A stretch of 64,000 bases of DNA from Paenibacillus sp. P25 (GTDB taxonomy: Bacteria; Bacillota; Bacilli; Paenibacillales; NBRC-103111): NCBI GenBank assembly GCA_024704175.1, contig CP085629.1:3224001-3288000 (forward strand), given 5' to 3'. The notes below the pieces were generated by a model. The model saw only the letters and a program-made list of their open reading frames with translations, had not been told where the DNA came from and did no database searches. Of this stretch, positions 32,533 to 42,892 are shown one piece after another. Position 1 is the first letter of the stretch, and each line of letters opens with the position of its first letter. The position numbers and the translations under genes were made by a program.

Positions 32533-33876
32533 TTATTTTTTCTTCTGCGCTTCCATATCCGCATAAGCTTTATCGATCGCCGTGATCGCTTCCGCGATCG
32601 AAGCGTCCATATTTCTCTGACCGATCGTTACGTCCTCGAACATTTTGTTCACCGCGTCGGCCATCTGAGGAAAGATCGGCGTAATCGGGCGGGGTCTGCC
32701 GTACTTCTGGTCCTGCACCACAAAGATATTTTTCGGGTATTGGCTAAGTTCAGGGAAATCCTTAGCGGCCGAGTAGCGCGACGGAATATCCTTCGTCATC
32801 TCGCAGTACAGCTTCTGGCCGTCATGTCCGGTTACCCAATTGACGAATTTCCATGCTTCGTCCGGATGCTTGCTGTTTGCCGAAATGCCGAGCGCCCAGC
32901 TTCCGTTGGCTACGGCCTGAACGGACCCTTTGGGCAGCGGAGCGATGTCGTAGTCGACGCCCAGCTTGAAATCGGGGAACTTCTCTTTCAAATTCGCAAG
33001 CGACCAGGAGCCGTCGATCGTAATACCCAGCTTGCCGTTCGGGAACGGATCCGGCGGATACTCGAGCGCGGACACCTTCTCTTTATTATACAAATCGGAG
33101 AAGAATTGGACAGCCTTCTTTGTTTGCGGCGAGTCCAGGTAGCCTTTGGCCGTTTTGCCGTCGGGGCTCATGATGTCGCCGCCGAACTGCCAAATGATCG
33201 GGTATTTGAAATAAGCCGTGGCACCTGCATTGCCGAAGCCTTGAGCCGGATCGATGCCGAAGACGCCCTTGGCAGGGTCATTGATTTTGCGGGCGGCCTC
33301 CAGCACTTGCTCCCAGGTCCAGGGCTCGTCGGGATTTTTGGAAGGAAGCGGAATGCCTTTAGCCTCAAACATCTTCTTGTTGTAGAACATGGCGATGGAG
33401 GACTCCGTCAAAGGCGCCATATAAATTTCATTCTGGTAGGTGTATGTCGCCAGCGTCGATTTCGGGATGTCTTCCAGATTGCCGTCCGCTTTGAAGTAAG
33501 CCGTCAGCGGCTTAAGCGCCCCCGCGTTGGCATAGGAAGCAACGTTCGGAGCATCCAGCGCCATCATATCCGGCGGGTCGCCGGAAGCAATCGACACCCT
33601 CAGCTTGGTATCGTAATCCGCATAGGGGATCGGCGTCATTTCCACTGAAATATTCGGATATTTCTCCATAAAGGAGGCGACCAGCTTGTCGTAGGCGGCG
33701 TTTTCCGTATCGTTGCCCGAATTTCTCCAAAAGGTGAGCTTCACTTTCTCTTCTTTTTTCGCAGCCGGATCGTCTGCCTTGGATTCGCCGGAAGGCTTCT
33801 CAGCCTGACCCGAACAGCCGGCGAGCAGTCCGCCGATCAGCACGACGCTGCATACCGTTTGGCTTAATCTTTTCAT
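32533..33876 (-). CDS. sugar-binding lipoprotein of ABC importer (MalE-type), fructan locus
   Basis: Intact 447-residue lipoprotein with signal and lipobox VCSVVLIGGLLAGCSGQ, followed by a Lys/Glu-rich linker and the family-1 binding fold (KVKLTFWRNSGNDTENAAYD; VSIASGDPPDMMALDAPNVA; AMFYNKKMFEAKGIP; GKLGITIDGSWSLANL). It is the first gene of the fructan operon, followed by sensor kinase, regulator, GH32, two permeases, kinase and two GH32 genes. It captures fructo-oligosaccharides or sucrose outside the membrane; the exact ligand is inferred from the enzymes. Confidence 0.93.
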   Translation of the reverse strand: MKRLSQTVCSVVLIGGLLAGCSGQAEKPSGESKADDPAAKKEEKVKLTFWRNSGNDTENAAYDKLVASFMEKYPNISVEMTPIPYADYDTKLRVSIASGDPPDMMALDAPNVASYANAGALKPLTAYFKADGNLEDIPKSTLATYTYQNEIYMAPLTESSIAMFYNKKMFEAKGIPLPSKNPDEPWTWEQVLEAARKINDPAKGVFGIDPAQGFGNAGATAYFKYPIIWQFGGDIMSPDGKTAKGYLDSPQTKKAVQFFSDLYNKEKVSALEYPPDPFPNGKLGITIDGSWSLANLKEKFPDFKLGVDYDIAPLPKGSVQAVANGSWALGISANSKHPDEAWKFVNWVTGHDGQKLYCEMTKDIPSRYSAAKDFPELSQYPKNIFVVQDQKYGRPRPITPIFPQMADAVNKMFEDVTIGQRNMDASIAEAITAIDKAYADMEAQKKK

Positions 33877-33990
33877 AGACGAATACCCCTCTATCGTTAT
33901 AGTTCGTTCATGTCATCATCTTAGCAAAGGATAGAGGAGATTAAATTCAAAATTCTCTGCTTCGTACTTGTAAAATGTTCATCATGCTAA

Positions 33991-34028
33991 AAACCCCGCC
34001 TTAAAGGGACTTTCCCTTCAAGGCGGGG
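33991..34028 (-). terminator. intrinsic terminator of the aldose epimerase gene
   Basis: CCCCGCCTT and AAGGCGGGG form a perfect stem with further AAAGGGA/TCCCTT pairing inside; TTTTT follows on the minus strand. It insulates the epimerase from the fructan operon. Confidence 0.9.
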
Positions 34029-34050
34029 ACCTATCGGCTGCAAAAAGAAC

Positions 34051-35049
34051 CTACAGCGGCCGGCAGTACAACCGGCTGGTCTCTTCCCAGATTTCGCCCG
34101 GGGCTAGCGAGAACAATCCGATCTCCTCGGCCGGCAGATCCACGTTCGGAGCATTCACGAGGTTAACCTGCGGCTCCGGACAGAAAAAGCCTTCCGTGGC
34201 GTTGTTGTTCCAGATCATCCACTGCTTGTAAGCCGTACCCGCATCGTAAACGAGCACCACACCGTTGCGCGTATCGGTAAGCTCCATCCGGTTGCGCCCG
34301 TTCTGCGGCTCCACGGTGTAATGGTTGTCCATCGCCGCGAAGAACGGGGACAGCCCCTCGCCCTTCATCCGCTCTTCCTCCGGCGTTAGCGGCTGGAACC
34401 TGCCTGTCGGCAGCATCCGTTCGTTCAGCTCCCAGCGTTTGCCGATCGTCATGCGGAAGCGGTAATCCGCCGCCGTCGCGTTCGCCGCGAAGGGGGCGTT
34501 AATCGCCGTGTGAAAGGCGAGCAGGCAGGGCATGCTCTCTTCGCCCTCGTTGCGGACGGTGACGCGCTGCGCGAGACCCCAGGCTCCGAGCGTATAAGTG
34601 AGACGGATGGTGAAAGTAAACGGCAAATAGGCATACACCGGATGCCCTTCGCGGACCGACTGCCTTAGCGTAACTGTGCTCTCGGAGGCGTCCGCCGAGA
34701 AATTCTCCACTTCCCAAGGAATGTTATGTAAAAAGCCGTGCAAATGATTCCCCGTACTCGGTTCGTTCACAGGGAGCTGATAGGTGCGGCCGTTCCATGG
34801 AAATTTACCGTCTTCATACCGGTTGGGCGGGAACAGCACGGGAATGCCGTGAATGATCGGATTCGCTTTAAACGCTTCCATTTCATCGGCCGCCGGTTCA
34901 TGCAGGAAACGATACCCCTTCGCCGGTTCGCGGAAAGCGATCAGATTGCCGCCGATCTCCGGAAGGACAATCGCCTCATAGCCGGCCGCCTCCAAATAAA
35001 CGGCCCGTTCTCCCTGATAAGTATCTTCATAAGCTCTCGGTTGACTCAC
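34051..35049 (-). CDS. aldose 1-epimerase family protein
   Basis: Cytoplasmic mutarotase-family protein of about 332 residues, interconverting alpha and beta anomers of an aldose. The start is the GTG at 35049 behind AAAGGAGGAG. The fold is marked by EAIVLPEIGGNLIAFREPAK, IHGIPVLFPPNRYEDGKFPW, NHLHGFLHNIPWEV (catalytic His region) and the acidic C-terminal part FFCPEPQVNLVNAPN. The GIPVLFPPNR form is closer to the YeaD/LacX-like branch than to GalM proper, so the sugar is uncertain. A terminator lies at each side, so it is probably monocistronic between the rhamnogalacturonan and fructan genes. Confidence 0.88.
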   Translation of the reverse strand: MSQPRAYEDTYQGERAVYLEAAGYEAIVLPEIGGNLIAFREPAKGYRFLHEPAADEMEAFKANPIIHGIPVLFPPNRYEDGKFPWNGRTYQLPVNEPSTGNHLHGFLHNIPWEVENFSADASESTVTLRQSVREGHPVYAYLPFTFTIRLTYTLGAWGLAQRVTVRNEGEESMPCLLAFHTAINAPFAANATAADYRFRMTIGKRWELNERMLPTGRFQPLTPEEERMKGEGLSPFFAAMDNHYTVEPQNGRNRMELTDTRNGVVLVYDAGTAYKQWMIWNNNATEGFFCPEPQVNLVNAPNVDLPAEEIGLFSLAPGEIWEETSRLYCRPL

Positions 35050-35217
35050 TTCTGTTTCTCCTCCTTTACTTACTGCCAATAATACCACCTTACCGAAATC
35101 GCTCGTCCGGCGCAAGCGGAATATGTGATTTTGCACGGCCGGGGCGCAGAACGCTGTTCCCTTCCTTCCAAGGAGCAGCAGAACCCTGCGGCTCCAATGT
35201 ACACCTCTCCTCCGCTC

Positions 35218-35241
35218 ACAAAAAAGGCGGCCGGCACCGCC
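35218..35241 (-). terminator. intrinsic terminator of the rhamnogalacturonan operon
   Basis: GGCGG and CCGCC enclose TGCCGG on the minus strand, and six T follow. It lies about 30 bases after the binding-protein stop codon. Confidence 0.75.
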
Positions 35242-35271
35242 AGGCACCGCACCGCTTTTACGAAAATGACC

Positions 35272-36595
35272 TTACTTTTTGCTAAAATCGTCGATCAGCT
35301 TGTTAGCTTCTTCCTCCGCCGTCCGGAGGGCGGTATTCAAGTCCATCGCGCCCGCCGCCACCTTGCTCATATTTTTCGTGTATGTGCCCAGAACGGGAAC
35401 CTGGCTTTCCAAAACGGTTTTGTATGCCATCGCCGGGAACTTATTATAGAAGAACGCCCCATAATTTTTGTCCTTGAATGGGGACTCGGAGCCAAGCGCT
35501 TTTTGGATGGCGTCGCTTCGGAGCGAAGTCATGATCCCTTTCTTGGAATATTCCAGCTGGTACTCATCCGACGTCAGGAACTTGATGACCTCCATCGCCG
35601 CATCCTTATTCTTCGCCAGCTTTGTAATAGCAAAGTAACCGGGGTACGCCTGGGCGCCGACACCGCGCAAATCGCTCATTTCGGGATAAGATACAATGTC
35701 CCAATTAAACTGCGACAGCTCGTTTTTCATGACGGACGGCATCAGCGGTGAAGAAATGAACATAGCCAGCGTCTGGTCCTTGGCAAACTGCTGCAGATCG
35801 AGAATTTTGCCGTTATACGCGCTCATCGCCTTCTGGTACACCGGATTCGACGTTGGCCGAAGAAGCTGGGCCTCGATCACCTGCTTCCACTTGTCGCTGT
35901 TGATCGCCGCTTTCTTCGTATCCTTATCGAGCAGCGGCAGGGAGTACGGATTCGTCAGAAACATATGGTTGATAGAAGGGGAAAAGCCCGTGTACGCCAC
36001 GCCGTCCTTTTCGACACTCAGCTTCTTGGCCAGGTCTGCAATTTCGTCCCAAGTCATGCCGTCCTTCGGATAAGGCACGCCGAATTTATCGAACAAGTCT
36101 TTGTTGTAAAAGAGCGCCATCCGCTCGTTGTAGACGGGGAGCCCGTAAATTTTCCCGTCCCCGAGCTCGCTTCACCGCATCGATCAACGTAGGCTCGAAC
36201 CGGCTGAGATCGATATTATGTTTTTTGACCAAGTCCGTCATGTCGTAACTTAAGCTGTTCACGATGTTGCTGTTCGGGAAGGAGCCGATCGAGTCCCAGT
36301 GGATATCGATGCGTGTGCCGGCATTCAGCAGATCCTGGATGTCCGTTCCCGTGCCCCGCTGGATGTATTTTATCGTATAATTCGGGAACTTTTTGCGGAT
36401 CGCATCTCCGTAGCGCTCGTTGAAAGAAGCCACCGAGTCCTTGCTCATCGAATAAAATACGAGCTCCACCGGTTCGTCCTTGGCGGCCGGTGCTGGAGGA
36501 TCCTCTGCTGCAGATCCGCTGCAGGCGGGCAGAATGGACGTCCCCAGCAGCAGAATGACCGGCATTTTGACGTAAGCGGAAAAACGCAAGCACAC
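35272..36595 (-). CDS. sugar-binding lipoprotein of an ABC importer, frameshifted
   Basis: Lipoprotein of about 441 residues. Signal and lipobox MPVILLLGTSILPACSGSAA, then VELVFYSMSKDSVASFNERY, the binding fold. Around 36165 one base too many changes the frame; repaired, it reads AVKELGDGKIYGLPVYNERM then ALFYNKDLFDKFGVPYPKDG and on to NKLIDDFSKK at 35272. No permease genes accompany it: it is the last gene after YetA, the YesU-like protein and the acetylesterase, so it must share permeases encoded elsewhere (the YesO role in B. subtilis) or have lost them. The ligand is likely an unsaturated rhamnogalacturonan fragment, by context. Confidence 0.87.
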
Positions 36596-36627
36596 TCACT
36601 CCTTCACGGGGATGGTTATACGCCGGT

Positions 36628-37303
36628 CTAAAGCAGCTTACCGGCCAAAGCCAGGTCGGAACGGCCGATCTCCTCGGTCGCTCTTCGGGCGATCTCCAGT
36701 GCACCTTCCTCGTTAAAATGCGTATTATCCCGCGCGCCATCCGGATAATTGGGGTGCTCGCCCGGCTCCAGCCAAACGAACAACCGTTTCGAATCCTCGG
36801 GACCGAGCGATTCGTAAAGCGCCCGGTCTGCTTTTCCACAAGTCGATCAAAGTTACATTCAGCTCGGCGGCCAGCTTCCGGACGGCTTCAGGGTAGTCGC
36901 CATGCGTTTCCAGCAGCGTTCCTGTTTCGTCAAAATGTCTTCGTTCGACCGGGGTGAATAATACCGGAACGGCACCTTTGCCTTGGGCCAAGGAAACATA
37001 TTGTTTCAAATTAGCGGGGTACGCCTCATACGGATCGGCATAGGCTCCTTCTTTCTTCTGGTCGTTGTGGCCGAATTGGATGAACAGGTAATCGCAGGGA
37101 CCGATGTCCTGTGCAATCCTCTCCAAATGACCTTCGTCGATGAAGCTTCGGGAGCTGCGCCCGCACCGGGCCAGGTTGCTGACGACAACCTCCGCGCTGA
37201 GCAAAGAACCCAGCATCTGCCCCCAGCCCGCCATCGGCGCCTGCTCCGGCGGATAGCTTGCCGCCGTCGAATCGCCTGCAATATAAATCGTCGTTGTCCC
37301 CAT
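36628..37303 (-). CDS. rhamnogalacturonan acetylesterase (SGNH/GDSL, CE12; YesT/RhgT-like), frameshifted
   Basis: Serine esterase of about 225 residues removing acetyl groups from pectic rhamnogalacturonan fragments. Block I is IYIAGDSTAASYPPEQ with the catalytic Ser in GDST; the glycine/Asn oxyanion blocks are ARCGRSSRSF and FIQFGHNDQKKEG. Near 36840 the frame shifts, and the rest reads LGPEDSKRLFVWLEPGEHPN then DNTHFNEEGALEIARR, giving the catalytic Asp-x-x-His pair. The corrected stop is at 36628. No signal peptide, so like B. subtilis YesT it probably acts in the cytoplasm on imported oligomers. It overlaps closely with its neighbours in the operon. Confidence 0.88.
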
Positions 37304-37336
37304 GCCCTTCCATCCCCTCCCGATAAATGAAGCCAG

Positions 37337-38068
37337 TTACCGGCTGTCCTTCAGTTTGTATACCTTCAGATTGGCATAATCGGCAATGAGCGGGGCCAGC
37401 TGGCGGAAGCCGATCCGGCCGGAACGCAGCACCGGACCGTACGTAACCCCGTCATCCTTCCACTGCAGTACGGGCAGGCCGTTGATGCTGAAGCGGATTT
37501 CGCCATCGTGCAAAAGCAGGCGCATCCGGTACGGTCCCTCCGCATCGCTGACTCCGGGAATCGGGTCGGCCCCTTGGGCGATCAGATGCAGGCCGTAGCT
37601 TTTGCGCAGATTGCATACGTGGAAGGCCCGTTCCTCCTGCAGCGCCCTGCGGAAATAAGCTACATGGTAGGCATTCATCTCTCCATGGTGATACTGGCCG
37701 TACTGGCCGTCCCGCGGGGCGAACGAGGGATCGAACAAATCTTTGCCGTCCCGGCCTTGGGCGGCAAAAAACAGCATGCACAGTCCCGGCTCCCGGACCG
37801 GCCAGAAATCCCAGGTCACTGCGATTCCATCCGGAAATATCGCAGGGCACCAAAGCACGAAATTCGCCCGTCGCCCCTCCGAAGGATGCAGCCGGCTTTC
37901 CAGACGCGACCGTCCGGCTGGAAACGACATCTCTCCCGGCCCCTCCATCCGGAAGCCCGCCAAATGGTCCGCACCGCTCAGCGGATTGTCGTAAATCAGC
38001 TCGCCTTCGATTTCGCCGTGGGCGCCGATGCCCGCGTTCAACAACATATTGCTGCTATCCAAAGTCAT
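37337..38068 (-). CDS. DUF1961 family protein (YesU-like)
   Basis: Intact protein of about 243 residues matching DUF1961, whose B. subtilis member YesU belongs to the rhamnogalacturonan operon. Start at the ATG at 38068, overlapping the stop of the YetA gene as ATGA. Beta-sandwich features: HGEIEGELIYDNPLSGADHL, IAVTWDFWPVREPGLCMLFF, GQYHHGEMNAYHVAYFRR and DGEIRFSINGLPVLQWKDDG. The fold suggests a concanavalin-like carbohydrate-active protein; the reaction is not established. Cytoplasmic, no signal peptide. Confidence 0.85.
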   Translation of the reverse strand: MTLDSSNMLLNAGIGAHGEIEGELIYDNPLSGADHLAGFRMEGPGEMSFPAGRSRLESRLHPSEGRRANFVLWCPAIFPDGIAVTWDFWPVREPGLCMLFFAAQGRDGKDLFDPSFAPRDGQYGQYHHGEMNAYHVAYFRRALQEERAFHVCNLRKSYGLHLIAQGADPIPGVSDAEGPYRMRLLLHDGEIRFSINGLPVLQWKDDGVTYGPVLRSGRIGFRQLAPLIADYANLKVYKLKDSR

Positions 38069-40678
38069 CCTGCCGTTACCTCCGTTCTTAAGCTTTCGGG
38101 CAGCCAGCCGCCGATCCATTCCAGACAGATCATCGTATTCAGGCACCACTGCGCCGCCGTATTCGTCGACATCCACGGGATTTCGCGGATCTCCCGGATG
38201 TATTCGCTCCGTTCCACGGGCCGAGCCTCCAGCGGCATGCGGATCTGCCAATGGTTCGTCTCCCGCAGTAGGTAGCTCCAGGCCTCCTCGGCCAGCCTCC
38301 GGTCGTCGCGCTTGAAGGCGGCGAACGCCATCATCGTCGTCGACAGCATCGGGATGTTCCAGTCCTTGCCTTGGATCGCCCCCGACGTGCGGCGGATCTT
38401 CTCCTCCTTCGGCAGGTTATAGAACTCCCCGTACTCCGCCAGCATCTCCTCCCATTCCGGGTCCTTCAGGAGCTGCGCCATTTCCAGCCAGACCTGCGCG
38501 CCGCCCATACAGATCATCAGATGGTGCCCCCAGTTCTCGTCGCCCATGTGCTCCAGTACCCCGGTTTTCGGATCGTAGCCGAAGACGGGGCCGGTCAGCG
38601 ACCGGAAAGGCATCTTTTTCAGACCATCGACGCCCGCCAGCATTTTATCCCGGTAAAAGGTATCCTCATACCGCTCCCACCGCGTCAGCCAATTGGAGCA
38701 GAAGGCGGACCAGTCCGGGCCACTGCGGGTATGCGTGACGAATTCGTCCTTCGGGTAATAGGAACGCATCGGATCGAGATGCTCCGTCGCATAGTCGGCA
38801 TCCTTCACCTCGTCCATAATGTCGCCCACCCGCTCGTCAGCCGTCAGGTAGTAATACATCCGGTGCAGGCCGGCCATGCCGATGCGCGCTTCCTTGCAGC
38901 CCGCGGCCCCAATGCAGCACATTGTGCCGCGATCCGAGTCCGGTGTATTCGCCGATGTGGTACACGTCGACTTCGCTCGTATGCCGCGTCATCGCTTCCG
39001 CGAAGCGGAAGACGTCCGCCCGGCCCGTGCGCAGGAACATCGTCCACAGCCACAGGTTCGGCACGAGCTCCGTATTCTGCCAGGCGCGCACCGCCGATAT
39101 CGTAGCGCCAGGTATGCCTTACGGAGTCGTAGCTGTGCATGACGTCGCCGTAATCCCAGAAGCCGTACCAGCGCCGCTGCTCGACCTCCTCCTCGTAAAA
39201 ACGGAATACCGCATCCAGGCTGTCCTCCAGCGCCGCCTTGGTCTCGGTGCTGCGGTCGACCAGACTCCACACGCCGGCCGCCCTCGTTTCATAATACCGC
39301 TCAGGCCTGCAGATCAGGAGGGAAGGCGCTTCCTTTTCTTTAGTAAGCGCTTCAAGGATTTCACGGTCCGGTGTCCGACCAAAGCAGCGGAGGCTAAGCT
39401 CGGTCGTATTGCCGATGCCGTAAGGCGTGCTGCGCAGCTCCTCGAAGCCCTCGTAGGATGACTTCAAATGGGTTACCGTATCGTAATGGCGCAAATCCAT
39501 GGCCGGCGCGTCCGGCGACCAGAACCAGGCGGTCACCTCCGCGGCGTCACGGGCAAGTCCGTGAACCTCCAGCGCTGAAGGCGACTTCTGCCAGAAGTTT
39601 CTGACACCGAGCGACAGACCGCCGTTATCGCCTCCAACATAAACGAGCCCCTTTGCCCGGCCGCCGGCCGCCGACCGGATCCAGCAGCATTCTTCCTTCG
39701 TCCGCTTGAGGATGGTATAAGAATCCGCCGTATGCTGCACGAGCTTATAGCTGTCCCATACAGCGAGATCATCCATCAGCTCGAGGAACTTGGCGTCTTC
39801 CTCAGGCTCGAAAACAATCCGCTCGCCGTCCGTCTGTCTGCGGTACAGCTCCTGGTATTTGCCGTTCGTGCGGAATGTCATCAGCCCTTTCGGCGACTCG
39901 CTGAAGAAGCCGCTGTCCCCCGCCAGCCGCAAATGCCGGTTGTGCAGCTCGCCCTGCAGCGGAACCTCGAAGCTTATGCCGAGGCCTTTGATGAAATCCT
40001 GTTCCGCTTCTCCATCGTATAGAAAGCTATGTATAATCTTGATCGAATCCTGCTGTGCATAAAAATAAAATCGAAGCGTAAACGGCGACCACTCCCGGCC
40101 TCCGTCGGCAAACTGATGCTTGCCTGTCACCTTCACAACGGCTCGGACCGGGCCCTGCTGCTCCACTTCCGCTGTTTCTATCCGGCTGTGAAACGGCTCT
40201 TCCCTGCGGATCAAGACGCCGCTAACGGATTCCCGGGCTTCGCGGACACCTGTCAGCTTGGCGTTGCTGCAGATCCGGCTTCCCCGCGGACGATCTCGCG
40301 GATCACCGACGTCCCGCCGCGGTTGAACCGGCAGACGATCGCTCCGGTATCGACTTCAATCCCGTCTTCGGGCAACGTGACGGTAAAAACACTGCCGCCC
40401 AAGGCAGGCTCTCCCTTCTGCAGCCGGTAACCATCCGTTACGTTCGCCGCAGGCAGAGAAACGGCGTGAGCGGTCCATTTGACGCCGCCGTCCGGCCAAT
40501 AGGCGGTCGGCCAGCTCTGCACCGGCGTCCTCTCCCCTGTGGAGCTGTATAAGACAAGCGGCTCGTCCCGCTTCAAGGCTCCTTCCGCCCAAGGCACACC
40601 CCAGGTGACCCCGACGGGAAGCTCAGGCTTCGTTCCGCCCAGCCAAGTAAGCGGAATCATGTCAGAGCGCTCGTTCAT
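38065..40678 (-). CDS. YetA-like protein, rhamnogalacturonan locus; three frameshifts
   Basis: About 871 residues when joined, close to B. subtilis YetA (857), which sits in the lplABCD-yetA operon. The N terminus (MIPLTWLGGTKPELPVGVTW) with the PVQSWPTAYWPDGGVKWTAH segment belongs to the exo-rhamnogalacturonan-like family with an N-terminal beta domain; the remainder is an alpha/alpha barrel (WYGFWDYGDVMHSYDSVRHT; NLWLWTMFLRTGRADVFRFA; HVLHWG-type segment). Frames change near 40245, 39095 and 38905. It is the first gene of the operon with the YesU-like protein, acetylesterase and binding protein, which supports action on pectic oligosaccharides. No signal peptide. The reaction is not proven. 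Confidence 0.85.
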
Positions 40679-40875
40679 CCTTCATTTCCCCTTTGACTGT
40701 AGATTGCCGGGTTCGCCCCCTCCCCTAGCTCTGCAAGGGGTTCCGCCTTTGTTACCAAAGTAGAGGATTTGTGCCTTGCCGGCAATCGGAGTTTTTTGCA
40801 CTTGCGGGGCACGGGCTTTAGCACATTTTTGCATGGGTAGCACTTTTTTGGGAGCGGGCGCGCGCCCGGCGAAGT

Positions 40876-40909
40876 AAAAAATCCGCTCTCCCTCATGGGG
40901 AAAGCGGAC
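40876..40909 (-). terminator. intrinsic terminator after lacI
   Basis: GTCCGCTTTCC and GGGAGAGCGGAT pair (one mismatch) around CCATGA on the minus strand, followed by six T. It marks the end of the iol-lacI transcription unit. Bases 40679-40875 hold no gene and presumably the promoter of the YetA operon. Confidence 0.8.
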
Positions 40910-40955
40910 TTCACGGCATTTCTATGCTGATGGCTTAGCGGGCGGCCAAACCTGC

Positions 40956-41971
40956 CTACCGGCTTCCCGCCCCCGGCGCCGCAGTGGACTGCCTTACGAC
41001 AAGCTCCGGGCGCAGGACGACCCGCCGCTTGTAGCCCTCTTCCTTCTTCAGTTCCTGGATGAGGAGGTCCACCGCTTTCTTCCCCATCGATTCGATCGGC
41101 TGGGCCACCGTGGTAAGCGGCGGGTCGGTCACGGAGGCGAGTATCGTGTTATCGAAGCCGATGACCGAGAGATCGGCCGGCACGCGGAGGCCAAGCTCCT
41201 TGGCCGCCTGCAGCGCGCCGATCGCAAGCAGATCGTTGCAGCAGAACAGCGCCGTCGGCCGGTCCGGCCGTCCGAGCAGCTCGAGCGCTTTGCGTTTGCC
41301 GTCTTCGACGACGTAATCGCAATAGCGCACCGCCTCCTCCGGCAGACAAGCGACCGGCTTCCTCCAGCGCCTGCCCAAATCCCCGCACGCGCTCACGGCT
41401 GGAGCTGACCTTCGCTTGCTCGGCGAGCACCGCGGCCCGGGTATGCCCGAGCTCCAGCAAATGGCGAGCCGCCAGTGCGCCGCCGACGACGTCGTCCACG
41501 ACGACCGTGTTCAAATCGAGCAAGGGCATTTCGCGGGCGATCAAAGCGATCGGCGTGGACCGTTCCAGCAGGGGGTGAGAATTTCCTTGTTGTCCACCCC
41601 GGTACCGATGATCATGCCGTCGACGCTCTTTTGCTGAAGCAGGGACAGGTAGCGCTCCACCCGCTCGTCCTTGTTGTCCGTACTGCAGATGACCACGCTG
41701 TAGCCGAGCTGATGTCCCTGATCCTCCACGGCTCTGGCAATCTCCGCAAAGAACGGGTTCGAGATGTCAGGGACGAGCGCCCGAGTGTGTAGGTTTTTTT
41801 GCCGGTCAGCGCGGCGGCGATGACGCTGGGCTGGTACTGCAGCCTCTCCATAATCTGAATAATCTCGTTGCGCCGCTCTTCGCTGATTTTGCCTTTTCCG
41901 TTGATCACCTGGGAGACGGTCGCAATGGACACGCCGGCTTCCCGGGCGACATCATAAATGGTTGCTTTCAT
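40956..41971 (-). CDS. LacI-family repressor, at least three frameshifts
   Basis: Regulator of about 338 residues. The N-terminal HTH is textbook (ATIYDVAREAGVSIATVSQV then INGKGKISEERRNEI). The sugar-binding core is spread over other frames: AVEDQGHQLGYSVVICSTDN, ERYLSLLQQKSVDGMIIGTG, LDLNTVVVDDVVGGALAARH, and the C-terminal RPTALFCCNDLLAIGALQAA and DLSVIGFDNTILASVTDPPL. Shifts lie near 41780, 41560 and 41350. It follows iolB by 77 bases and shares the iol terminator, so it is probably the autoregulated repressor of the inositol operon (instead of the DeoR-type IolR of B. subtilis). If the shifts were real it would be non-functional. Confidence 0.88.
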
Positions 41972-42048
41972 CGTGCTTCCCCATTTGTTCGCGTAATCGT
42001 AATGTGATTTCTTCCATTATGAAGGGGCGGGCCCGAACTTGCAACCGT

Positions 42049-42867
42049 CTACACTTCCCGGGGCTTCGTCATGATCCAGGCATGGTCGGGATCGTTATGG
42101 AATTTCCAGGTCCGCGTCGGGCCGGCCATCACGTTCAGATAATAAACCTCGTAGCCCGGAGGCGCCGAAACCGGATGATAGCCCCGCGGCACCAGCACCG
42201 CTTCCCCGTTCTTTACAACCAGCGTCTCGTCGAGCGAACGGTCGTCCGTGTACACCCGCTGCACGGCAAACCCCTGCTCCGGCTCCACGCGGAAATAGTA
42301 GGTTTCCTCGAGCAGCGATTCGTCCGGCGGCGCATCCCTGTCGTGCTTATGCGGCGGGTAGCTCGACCAGTGGCCGTTCGGCGTGAACACTTCGACCACG
42401 AGAAGGCTGTCCGCCGGCTCCTGCTCCGGTAAAATATTATGAATCTGCCGCTCCAGGTTGCCGTAGCCGCGGGTCTCGACACCGACCTGCTGCGGAGCAA
42501 TCAGCCGGGCCGGATAGCCGCCCTTGCCCGGTGCGGCGCAAACCGCCAGCTCCAGCGGCGTCACCGCTTTCACTTCGTAATGGTCTCCGCTCGGCACATA
42601 AACCGAGTACGGCGGCGTCTTCTCGAACACGCTCATCCGCTGCCCGATGCCGTGCCATGCTTCCTGCTTCGTGGAAACATCCGCTTTCCCGCTCAGCAGC
42701 ACGAGACAGACCTCCTGATCGCCGGTTTCGCGGCGGAGGCTTTGCCCTTCCTCGAGCCGGACTACTTCAAATCCGACGTACTCCCATCCGGCCGAAGCCG
42801 GGGTCACGGCCAGCACCGTTCCCTCGGGACCCGGCTGCGCAGCAGGCTTCACAATCAGCTCAGACAT
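42049..42867 (-). CDS. iolB: 5-deoxy-glucuronate isomerase
   Basis: Cytoplasmic enzyme converting 5-deoxy-glucuronate to 5-dehydro-2-deoxygluconate in myo-inositol breakdown. 272 residues, against 271 in B. subtilis. Start MSELIVKPAAQPGPEGTV at 42867 behind AAAGGAGGAG. Two cupin halves: ETGDQEVCLVLLSGKADVST and, with the metal site, HWSSYPPHKHDRDAPPDES, then YYFRVEPEQGFAVQRVYTDD and YHPVSAPPGYEVYYLNVMAG. Intact; it is the last catabolic gene of the operon, after iolG. Confidence 0.96.
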   Translation of the reverse strand: MSELIVKPAAQPGPEGTVLAVTPASAGWEYVGFEVVRLEEGQSLRRETGDQEVCLVLLSGKADVSTKQEAWHGIGQRMSVFEKTPPYSVYVPSGDHYEVKAVTPLELAVCAAPGKGGYPARLIAPQQVGVETRGYGNLERQIHNILPEQEPADSLLVVEVFTPNGHWSSYPPHKHDRDAPPDESLLEETYYFRVEPEQGFAVQRVYTDDRSLDETLVVKNGEAVLVPRGYHPVSAPPGYEVYYLNVMAGPTRTWKFHNDPDHAWIMTKPREV

Positions 42868-42892
42868 GGTTTGCTCCTCCTTTGTTATCTTG

